DNA of 6,194 nucleotides, taken from positions 1 through 6,194 of the forward strand of contig JAITEO010000065.1 of the NCBI GenBank assembly GCA_031281985.1. The letters are read 5' to 3'. Each line of letters begins with the position of its first letter. Positions within the stretch are counted from its first letter, which is position 1. The notes below the pieces were generated by a model that was not told the DNA's origin, made no database searches, and saw only the letters and a program-made list of their open reading frames with translations. Of this stretch, positions 1 to 5,417 are shown piece by piece. This DNA is from Zoogloeaceae bacterium (GTDB lineage Bacteria > Pseudomonadota > Gammaproteobacteria > Burkholderiales > Rhodocyclaceae). A program made the translations under genes and the position numbers.

Positions 1-38
1 TGACTAACCCGGCAAAAAGTAGATTTTTACTTTTTGCC
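1..38 (+). repeat. 38-bp palindromic repeat, left copy
   Basis: It contains a perfect dyad with arms GGCAAAAAGTA (11-21) and TACTTTTTGCC (28-38) around a 6-base loop. One more C-G pair (10/39) extends the stem to 12 bp. The similarity to the right-hand copy (5053-5090, opposite orientation) runs outward beyond the dyad as far as TGAC at positions 1-4, giving 34/38 identity. The inner limit is exactly the end of the dyad. The repeat overlaps the amidotransferase stop codon (27-29) and its last codons. It could act as a hairpin at the 3' end of the operon mRNA, but no T-run follows, so it is not a classic intrinsic terminator. The element may continue left of the window. Confidence 0.85.
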
Positions 39-1826
39 GCACTGCTGTAGCCAGTATTCAAACGCCGCCAGATGCCAGAGTTTGTTGCCTTGCAAGGGCG
101 TGAAGTGTTGCAGGGGTTCGGCGAGGAGGCGATCGACGTAGGCGCGGTGGTAGAGGCCGCGGTTGCGGCAGGCGGAGGCGGTGAGCGTGTCGCGGATGAA
201 TTCGAGGAAGCCGCCGCGCAGGTACTTCAGGGCGGGCGTGGGGAAATAGCCTTTCGGGCGGTCGATGATGGCGTGCGGCAGCAGATTGCGCGCGAGGCGC
301 TTCAGCGGAAACTTGCCGCCCTCCGCCAGGCGCAACGCGGGCGGCAGGGTCATGGCGGTTTCCACCAGCGCCTTGTCGAGAAAGGGCACGCGCGCTTCCA
401 GGCCGTGCGCCATGCTCATGTTGTCGATGCGCTTTACCGGGTCGTCGACAATCAGGGTGGTGACATCCAGGGAGAACACCCGATCCATGAAACTGTCGGC
501 ATCGGCTTCTTGCAGGCGCGCGGCGATGAAGGGGGCGACGTGATCGCGGGCGGCGTCGGCGTGGGCGGTAATCCATTGCGCGTCCAGCATTTCCAGGAAT
601 TCGGCGTGGGAGCGATCGAAATAGCGCGGGGCGAAACGCGCAAGCGGTGGCAGGGTTTCCGCTTGTGCCGCCATTTGCGGATACCAGTAATAGCCGCCGA
701 ACACCTCGTCCGCGCCCTGGCCGGAAAGCACGGCCTTGACTTCCTTCTTGACCTCGCGCGCCAGCAGCCAGAAAGCGACGTTGTCCTGGCTGAACATGGG
801 TTCGGACATGGCGGCAAGCGCTTCGGGCAGCGCCGACAGCATTTCGTGGTCGCTGATGTGGTAGCGGTGGTGCGCCGTACCGAAGTGCCGCGCCACGATG
901 TCGGAATAATGGAATTCATTGCCCGCCTCTTCCGGCTGGTCGGCAAAGCCGATGGAAAAGGTGGGGATGTTCGTCCTTCCCCGCGCGGCCAGCAAGGCCA
1001 CCAGCAAGCTGGAATCCAGGCCGCCGGAAAGCAGTACGCCCACCGGCACGTCGGCGGCGAGCAAATGGCTTTCGACCGCCGCCTCCAGCCGCTTTTGGGT
1101 GGCTTCCAGATAAGCGTCCACATCGGGTTCCGGCGCCGGGCGGCGGGCGGACAAGCGCCAATAGCAGCCATCCAGGGTTGCGCCATTGGCATCGACCGCT
1201 TGCCAACTGGCGGGCGGCAATTTCTGGATGTGGCGAAAAATGGTGTGCGGCGCGGGGACGGAGCCATGCAGGGTGAATTGGAATTGCAGGCCGATGGCGT
1301 CAAGTTCCTCCACCACGTCGCCGCCCGCCAAGAGCGCGGGCAGGGTGGAGGCAAAGCGCAGGCGTCGCGCGTCGCGGGTAAGGTACAGCGGCTTGATGCC
1401 GAAACGATCACGGGCGAGAAAGAGGCTGCGCGCGCCGCCATCCCAGATGGCGAAGGCGAACATGCCGTCCAGGCGCGCCAGACAGTCGCGTCCCCAGGCG
1501 TGATATGCCTTGAGGATGACTTCGGTGTCGCCTTCGGAGAAAAAATGGTAGCCGCGCGCGGCAAGCTCGCGGCGCAGTTCGCGGTAGTTGTAGAGGACGC
1601 CGTTGAAGACCAGCGTCAGACCCAGTCCCTCATCGTGCATCGGCTGGCTGGCCGCTTCCGAGAGATCGATGATGGACAGCCGCCGGTGTCCGAAGGCCAA
1701 CGCCCCGTCGCGGAATTCCCCGCCCGCATCCGGCCCGCGCGGGCGCAGGGCATGCGTCATCCGCGCCAGCGCCGCGCCATCCGCCGCCTGTCCGTCAAAG
1801 CGCAATTCCCCGCAAATGCCGCACAT
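27..1826 (-). CDS. Glutamine-dependent amidotransferase, asparagine synthetase family, NAGGN amidotransferase-like (AsnO type)
   Basis: The predicted 599-residue protein has the two-domain asparagine synthetase layout: an N-terminal class-II glutaminase and a C-terminal AMP-forming synthetase domain. The start is placed at the ATG that puts the nucleophile at Cys2 (MCGICGEL). An upstream in-frame ATG would add ten residues and bury that cysteine, so I reject it. Other visible motifs are RGPD (30-33), HRRL (47-50), NG (75-76), GDTE (99-102), the PP-loop SGGLDSS (267-273), SGQGADE (368-374) and GLEARVPFLD (475-484). From memory of the family, segments such as FASTLPALLAGGD, AMSEPMFSQD and GYYWYPQ look closer to AsnO/NAGGN amidotransferases, which amidate an N-acetylated glutamine dipeptide osmolyte, than to E. 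coli AsnB. The residue after NG is Val, where AsnB has Glu. It is the last gene of the operon, 4 bases after the GTPase stop, with a possible AGGG ribosome site 8 bases before the ATG. Its final codons (GKK-TAA) lie inside a palindromic repeat. The class is secure; the exact substrate is inferred. Confidence 0.92.
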   Translation of the reverse strand: MCGICGELRFDGQAADGAALARMTHALRPRGPDAGGEFRDGALAFGHRRLSIIDLSEAASQPMHDEGLGLTLVFNGVLYNYRELRRELAARGYHFFSEGDTEVILKAYHAWGRDCLARLDGMFAFAIWDGGARSLFLARDRFGIKPLYLTRDARRLRFASTLPALLAGGDVVEELDAIGLQFQFTLHGSVPAPHTIFRHIQKLPPASWQAVDANGATLDGCYWRLSARRPAPEPDVDAYLEATQKRLEAAVESHLLAADVPVGVLLSGGLDSSLLVALLAARGRTNIPTFSIGFADQPEEAGNEFHYSDIVARHFGTAHHRYHISDHEMLSALPEALAAMSEPMFSQDNVAFWLLAREVKKEVKAVLSGQGADEVFGGYYWYPQMAAQAETLPPLARFAPRYFDRSHAEFLEMLDAQWITAHADAARDHVAPFIAARLQEADADSFMDRVFSLDVTTLIVDDPVKRIDNMSMAHGLEARVPFLDKALVETAMTLPPALRLAEGGKFPLKRLARNLLPHAIIDRPKGYFPTPALKYLRGGFLEFIRDTLTASACRNRGLYHRAYVDRLLAEPLQHFTPLQGNKLWHLAAFEYWLQQCGKK

Positions 1827-1830
1827 ATTT

Positions 1831-3822
1831 TCAGCCCTGTACCACGCCCGCGCCAACCGCCTTCTTCTGTCCCCTGTCTTCTGTCTTCTGACCCCCGTCC
1901 CCTGGCCGTCCCATCAGGGTCTGCATGGCCTTGGCGATGGAATCGAGGGATTTGATCTGTTGTTGCAAGTCGTTTTTCATGGCTTCCAGTTCGTTGATCC
2001 GTTCTTCCAGGGTGTCGGCGGCCTCGTGGATGCGCTGGATGCTGTCCAGGCGGCGCTTGAGGTGCAGTTGATGTTCGCGCACCTGGGTTTCCACGGGACC
2101 CATGATGATCTTGAGCCAGCTTTCCACGTCCCAGTTGGCGCGCGCAAAGATTTTCTGCGCCTGCATGGCGATTTCTTCAAAAAACTTGTGCGCGATGCTG
2201 CTCTTTTCGCGGGTCATGAACTGTACGGCGTTGTTCAGATGGATGTCGCACCAGCCCTCCAGTCGCTGGATTTCCTTTTCGTAGATGGAGAGGGAAAAAT
2301 CGACGGGCGCGGTGAGTTTGAGGCCATGTTCGACGTGCAGGCGTTTGTAGACGGAATCCATCATGCTGCGGATTTCCTTGATCTCCGCGCTGGATTTTTT
2401 CAGGCCACTCTGGACTTCCTGAAAAAAGCCATGGATGGCGCGGGAGATTTGCCGGGAAAAAGTGGCGCTCAGCATCGTCTGCCGGGTTTTTTCCGTCCGT
2501 TGGCGCAGGGGCTTGACGCCCAGATGCGCGAACAGCTTGTTGGTGAGCGTGGAAAACACGCTGCGCACGGCGTAGTAGTGTTGCAGTCCGGTGTCGAATT
2601 CCTCCTTTTCCACCTGGATCTTGCCCATCATGTATTCGACCATGCCCCGGTTCTTGCCGCGCAGATCGGAGAGTTCGCCAATCTGCTCGCTCAGGTTCGC
2701 GCGGCGGACTTCCAGGAGTTCCTGGATATGCCGGTGGATTTCCCCGAATTCGCATTGGGTGTCGTCGCGCACGATGTCGTGCTTGGCGGGGATGAGTTCG
2801 TCGGAAAGGGCGGCTTCGAGTTCCGGCAGACGGCTCTTGATCAGCAGCCGGTCATCCTGGTTGATTTTGGCCACCAGTCCCTTTTGCGCCGAGACGGGGA
2901 AAATCTGGCCTTCGTGGATGCCGAGGATGTCCGCGCAACTCCTTGCCTGACGCGTGATTTCCGCGTCGATCTCCGCTTCGCTTTTCAGTTCGTCCCACAA
3001 TCCGTCGATCTTGTTCAGCACTACCAGACGCCCGCGCTTGCCGTGATTGCTGGCGATATGCTCCTGCCAGACCAGCAGATCCGATTGCGTCACGCCCGTG
3101 TCGGCGGCCAGGATGAACAGGACGGCATGGGCGTTGGGCAAGAGGGAAAGCGTCAGTTCCGGTTCGGTGCCGATGGCGTTCAGCCCCGGCGTATCCAGGA
3201 TCACCAGCCCCTGTTCGAGCAGGGGATGCGGAAAATTGATGATGGCATGACGCCAGCGGGGAATTTCCACCAGGCCATCCTCGCCCACATGAAAAGCGCC
3301 AATCTGCGTTTCATCCACCGTGAAGCCCAGCTTGCCCGCTTCCTTGGCGGGGACGCGGATGACTTCGCTCACCTGGCGCAGGGCGTCCTGCATGGCCTTG
3401 GCCGAACGGAGGTCCAGCGGGATGCGCTGCCAGGCGTCGGGATTTTGCTTGTATTCGCTGACGCTGGTGTTGCTGCTGCGCGTCTGGATGGAAAGCAGGT
3501 CGATGGCGGGCGGCTTTTCGGCCACGTACAACAGTTCCGTCGGGCACATGGTGGTGCGTCCCGCCGAGGAAGGCAGGATGCGATTGCCATAGGCGGTGAA
3601 GAAGATGCTGTTGATGAGTTCGGATTTGCCGCGCGAGAATTCCGCGACGAAGGCCACGTGCAGCTTGTCTTCCCGGATGCGATCGCACAGTCGGGAAAGC
3701 CGCTGTTCCGTCTGCGCGTCGCTTAGATCCTGCTCGATCAGCCACTGACGGAAACGCTCCGTGGCCGCGATGATGGCAAGCCGCCATTGGCTGTAGGCGG
3801 CAAATTGTAGGGCAAGGGACAT
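1831..3822 (-). CDS. Dynamin-like GTPase (bacterial dynamin family protein)
   Basis: The 663-residue protein has an N-terminal dynamin-type GTPase domain followed by a long helical region. Visible motifs are the P-loop AEFSRGKS (60-67), the switch-I threonines in GRTTMCPTE (88-96), DTPG (210-213), NKID (270-273) and a probable G5 SAQKG (311-315). The first P-loop glycine is replaced by alanine. Residues 361-410 and 585-635 are charged and leucine-rich and look like coiled coil, as in dynamin stalks. I see no clear transmembrane helix, so membrane binding would be peripheral. I chose the ATG giving MSLALQFAAYSQW. A start 72 bases upstream would overlap the preceding gene by 38 bases and add a less family-like leader. 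No strong Shine-Dalgarno is visible before the chosen ATG. Residues about 638-654 are encoded by a heptamer tandem repeat and are probably not conserved. Bacterial dynamins remodel or protect membranes; what this one does beside a ligase and an amidotransferase is unknown. Confidence 0.9.
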   Translation of the reverse strand: MSLALQFAAYSQWRLAIIAATERFRQWLIEQDLSDAQTEQRLSRLCDRIREDKLHVAFVAEFSRGKSELINSIFFTAYGNRILPSSAGRTTMCPTELLYVAEKPPAIDLLSIQTRSSNTSVSEYKQNPDAWQRIPLDLRSAKAMQDALRQVSEVIRVPAKEAGKLGFTVDETQIGAFHVGEDGLVEIPRWRHAIINFPHPLLEQGLVILDTPGLNAIGTEPELTLSLLPNAHAVLFILAADTGVTQSDLLVWQEHIASNHGKRGRLVVLNKIDGLWDELKSEAEIDAEITRQARSCADILGIHEGQIFPVSAQKGLVAKINQDDRLLIKSRLPELEAALSDELIPAKHDIVRDDTQCEFGEIHRHIQELLEVRRANLSEQIGELSDLRGKNRGMVEYMMGKIQVEKEEFDTGLQHYYAVRSVFSTLTNKLFAHLGVKPLRQRTEKTRQTMLSATFSRQISRAIHGFFQEVQSGLKKSSAEIKEIRSMMDSVYKRLHVEHGLKLTAPVDFSLSIYEKEIQRLEGWCDIHLNNAVQFMTREKSSIAHKFFEEIAMQAQKIFARANWDVESWLKIIMGPVETQVREHQLHLKRRLDSIQRIHEAADTLEERINELEAMKNDLQQQIKSLDSIAKAMQTLMGRPGDGGQKTEDRGQKKAVGAGVVQG
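1861..1902 (-). repeat. Heptamer tandem repeat (six degenerate units) inside the 3' end of the GTPase gene
   Basis: On the plus strand the units are CTTCTTC, TGTCCCC, TGTCTTC, TGTCTTC, TGACCCC and CGTCCCC, in perfect 7-base phase; the next seven bases (1903-1909) are more diverged. On the coding strand this is a purine-rich series of GAAGACA/GGGGACA units that encodes part of the GTPase tail, rich in Gly, Asp, Gln and Lys. Seven is not a multiple of three, so the gain or loss of one unit would shift the reading frame of the tail. Confidence 0.8.
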
Positions 3823-3856
3823 GAATGACCCGCAAGAGAGGACGATGACCGCTAAT

Positions 3857-5044
3857 TTAGCATGTTTGCGCCCGCTTTGTTCTGACGAGCGCAAAGCCGC
3901 CGCCCGGCGTGCGCATATTGGTGGTTTGCCCCTGGTACAGACGCGCGGCGAGTAGTTGGACTTGTCCCCGAAAAGCGTAGGCGCGGAGATCGAATTTCAA
4001 TTCCTGCGCCGTGTCCGTTCCCGGCGGCGTGAGACGGCAGGTGGCGGGCGAGACGAACTCCTGGGCGACATAACGGGCGCGCAGGATTTCCTCGAACACC
4101 CGGCGCGTGAGCTTGTCGCCCCGATAGGCGGCGCGGCTGCCAAACCCATCGGCGGGTTTGAAAAAAAGCCCCTTGCGCGTCTGCCAGAGATTTTCCGCTT
4201 CTTCTAGCCGGACTTCCCGTGTGCGCGGCACGACCGCGCGCAGCGTTTGTTGCCGATCGGCGGCAAGACCGCTCTGGGCGAGCCAGTCGGCATCGGAGAG
4301 CAGGCAAAGATTGCGCTTGTCGGCATACAGGGCATGCGCGTGGGGATGCGGCGTCAGGAAGATGGCGTTTGCCCGGTACGCGGCGGCAAGCGCGGCATGC
4401 CGGGGCGCGGCCAGCGCGAAATCGGTGAGGCGGTTGTAGACCACATCCACCACGCCGCGCGCGTGATATAGATGCCGTCCGTCCCAGGACAATTCTGCCG
4501 GGTCGGCAATCCATGTGTCGATTCCCGCGGCGGCAAAGAGGCGAAAAAACAGGTGAAATTCCGGCGCGAGGTATTGTCGCGCCGGGTCGTCATCGACAAG
4601 GACGAGGCGTTGCGGCGTTTGCCCTCCCCAGACCGTCTGGAACATGGCAAGCGTCCCGGCTTCCACATCGCGCCCGTTTTCTTCGCCTTGTCCCTGGGAG
4701 CGCGCCAATAGCGCGTTCAACAGCAGCCCGCCCGCGTTGGTGTTGATTTCGATCAACCGAGGCCCCGCTGGCGTCAGATGAAAGTCGTAGCCCATGCAAA
4801 CCGCCGGATAGCCAGGATCGCGCCGCGCGATTTCCGGCGCCCTCGCCAACACCGCCTCCCGGTAGGACGGCAGGGCGACGAGCGTTTCCACGGCGGCAAT
4901 GAACCGGGCAATGGCCTCGATTTCCCCCGCAGAGACGCCCACCGGCGCGGCGGCAAAAAGATGCGCATGGCTTTGCCGCAAGGCAGACGCATCCAGCCCA
5001 TCCGCAACAAGGCAGGCATCCAGCGCGTTCTGGTCGATCATCAT
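3857..5044 (-). CDS. Circularly permuted ATP-grasp ligase-like protein
   Basis: This 395-residue protein is not one I can name, but its motifs point to the ATP-grasp superfamily in circularly permuted order, as in the glutathionylspermidine synthetase and COG2308-type groups. GYDFHLTPAGPRLIEINTN (85-103) comes first and resembles the metal- and ATP-binding x-D-(x)n-E-x-N segment that is C-terminal in ordinary ATP-grasp enzymes. VYNRLTDF (202-209) and PHAHALYADKRN (234-245) follow. Next come the lysine and glycine-rich loop FKPADGFGSRAAYRGDK (295-311), the hinge-like YVAQEFV (325-331), and FDLRAYAFRG with TTNMRTPGGGFAL (351-386). Such enzymes activate a carboxylate with ATP and join it to an amine or thiol. 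It is probably cytoplasmic, with no signal peptide or membrane segment. It is the first gene of the operon, 34 bases ahead of the GTPase. The chosen ATG is the first of two adjacent ATGs. No Shine-Dalgarno precedes it, because the space is taken by a palindromic repeat ending 8 bases upstream. It is shorter than, and different from, the GNAT/ATP-grasp NAGGN synthase expected beside an AsnO-type enzyme. Confidence 0.75.
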   Translation of the reverse strand: MMIDQNALDACLVADGLDASALRQSHAHLFAAAPVGVSAGEIEAIARFIAAVETLVALPSYREAVLARAPEIARRDPGYPAVCMGYDFHLTPAGPRLIEINTNAGGLLLNALLARSQGQGEENGRDVEAGTLAMFQTVWGGQTPQRLVLVDDDPARQYLAPEFHLFFRLFAAAGIDTWIADPAELSWDGRHLYHARGVVDVVYNRLTDFALAAPRHAALAAAYRANAIFLTPHPHAHALYADKRNLCLLSDADWLAQSGLAADRQQTLRAVVPRTREVRLEEAENLWQTRKGLFFKPADGFGSRAAYRGDKLTRRVFEEILRARYVAQEFVSPATCRLTPPGTDTAQELKFDLRAYAFRGQVQLLAARLYQGQTTNMRTPGGGFALVRTKRAQTC

Positions 5045-5052
5045 CGTTGTAT

Positions 5053-5090
5053 GGCAAAAAGTAAAAACCTACTTTTTGCCGGTTCCGTCA
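5053..5090 (-). repeat. 38-bp palindromic repeat, right copy (inverted relative to the left copy)
   Basis: The dyad arms are at 5053-5063 and 5070-5080 around a 6-base loop. Both arms are identical to those of the left copy, and the loop differs by one base when read in the same orientation. Outward of the dyad, C-C-x-A-x-x-G-T-C-A (read on the plus strand from 5081, with mismatches) matches the mirror region of the left copy. It lies 8 bases upstream of the ATP-grasp start codon, in the 5' untranslated or promoter region. It could be a dimeric-regulator site, an mRNA hairpin that affects translation, or a mobile palindromic repeat. The sequence alone does not choose between these. Confidence 0.85.
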
Positions 5091-5134
5091 GCAAAAAAGG
5101 ACAGGCAAAGGGATGCAATGAAAAGTGGAGGAAA

Positions 5135-5339
5135 CAAACGAAGCGCCGTTGCTTGCCGTCCCCTCTCCCCCAATCCTTTGGGGGAGAGGGTGCCCGTCAG
5201 GGCGGGAGAGGGGGCAGCACGGTGCGTGGTCATGGTTTTAGGGAAAGTCGCACAGTCTGCAAGGGCGCTACGCGCCGCACGGAACGACGCCCTCTCCCGC
5301 AAGCGAGGAAGGGGACAGCAAGCGGCGACGCTTCGTTTG
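5135..5339. mobile_element. MITE/REP-like non-coding element with 30-bp imperfect terminal inverted repeats
   Basis: The bases at 5135-5164 and the reverse complement of 5310-5339 match at 26 of 30 positions, both starting with CAAACGAAGCG and ending in TCCCCT. Just inside each end is a hairpin of the widespread CCCTCTCCC...GGGAGAGGG type: a perfect one at 5161-5190 and a degraded one at about 5290-5313. A further isolated half-site, GGGAGAGGG, sits at 5204-5212. The interior has no credible reading frame, so it would depend on a transposase in trans. The exact ends and any target-site duplication are not certain. An alternative is a doublet of REP-type units rather than a true MITE. Confidence 0.6.
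5161..5190. repeat. Perfect 13-bp hairpin of the CCCTCTCCCCC type
   Basis: Arms CCCTCTCCCCCAA (5161-5173) and TTGGGGGAGAGGG (5178-5190) enclose a 4-base TCCT loop. This is a well-known kind of intergenic REP-like palindrome in G+C-rich proteobacteria. No T-run follows on either strand, so terminator activity is not supported, though such a strong stem could still affect transcription or mRNA decay. It forms the left internal hairpin of the MITE-like element. Confidence 0.8.
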
Positions 5340-5345
5340 GTTTTT

Positions 5346-5367
5346 GCACCCTTCCGTATGGGGGTGC
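5346..5367. repeat. Short hairpin downstream of the nuclease-like gene
   Basis: Arms GCACCC (5346-5351) and GGGTGC (5362-5367) surround a 10-base loop, about 50 bases downstream of the stop codon at 5418. In the direction of transcription of that gene (minus strand) the stem is followed by A residues rather than T residues, so it does not fit an intrinsic terminator. The function is unclear. Confidence 0.35.
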
Positions 5368-5417
5368 GGTTTCTGGAACGGCAAGGCAAACTCGTTTCCA
5401 CGTCCAATCGCGCCCGC

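Larger units (their letters stand above)
5045..5417. other. Gene-free intergenic region between the nuclease-like gene and the three-gene operon
   Basis: I find no credible gene here on either strand; open frames crossing it read through repeats and through the antisense of known genes. It contains the right palindromic repeat, the MITE-like element and small hairpins. The operon promoter should lie here, between about 5045 and 5135. I see no good -35/-10 pair; the best candidate, TTGCTG plus TAGGTT with a 17-base spacer, overlaps the palindrome but matches the consensus poorly. Confidence 0.7.

Noticed and set aside
11..38. Intrinsic terminator for the operon at the left palindrome
   Set aside because: The stem is AT-rich, overlaps the stop codon and is not followed by a T-run on the minus strand. 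The near-identical copy sits upstream of the operon, where a terminator would block it.
72..1955. 627-codon open frame on the plus strand
   Set aside because: It runs antisense to the well-supported amidotransferase gene and has the composition of a high-GC shadow frame, with no recognisable domain.
1603..3726. 707-codon open frame on the plus strand
   Set aside because: It is antisense to the GTPase gene, whose motifs are clear. The translation shows no domain and is a complement artefact of the coding strand.
3823..3894. Longer GTPase start giving MRSSEQSGRK
   Set aside because: It would overlap the ATP-grasp gene and adds a leader unlike the family. The internal ATG (MSLALQF) gives the usual N-terminus.
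5060..5100. Sigma-70 promoter (TTGCTG, 17-base spacer, TAGGTT) ahead of the operon
   Set aside because: Only about half of the consensus positions match in each hexamer, which is too weak to annotate.
5135..5339. CRISPR array
   Set aside because: The repeated segments are an inverted pair with palindromic hairpins, not evenly spaced direct repeats with unique spacers.
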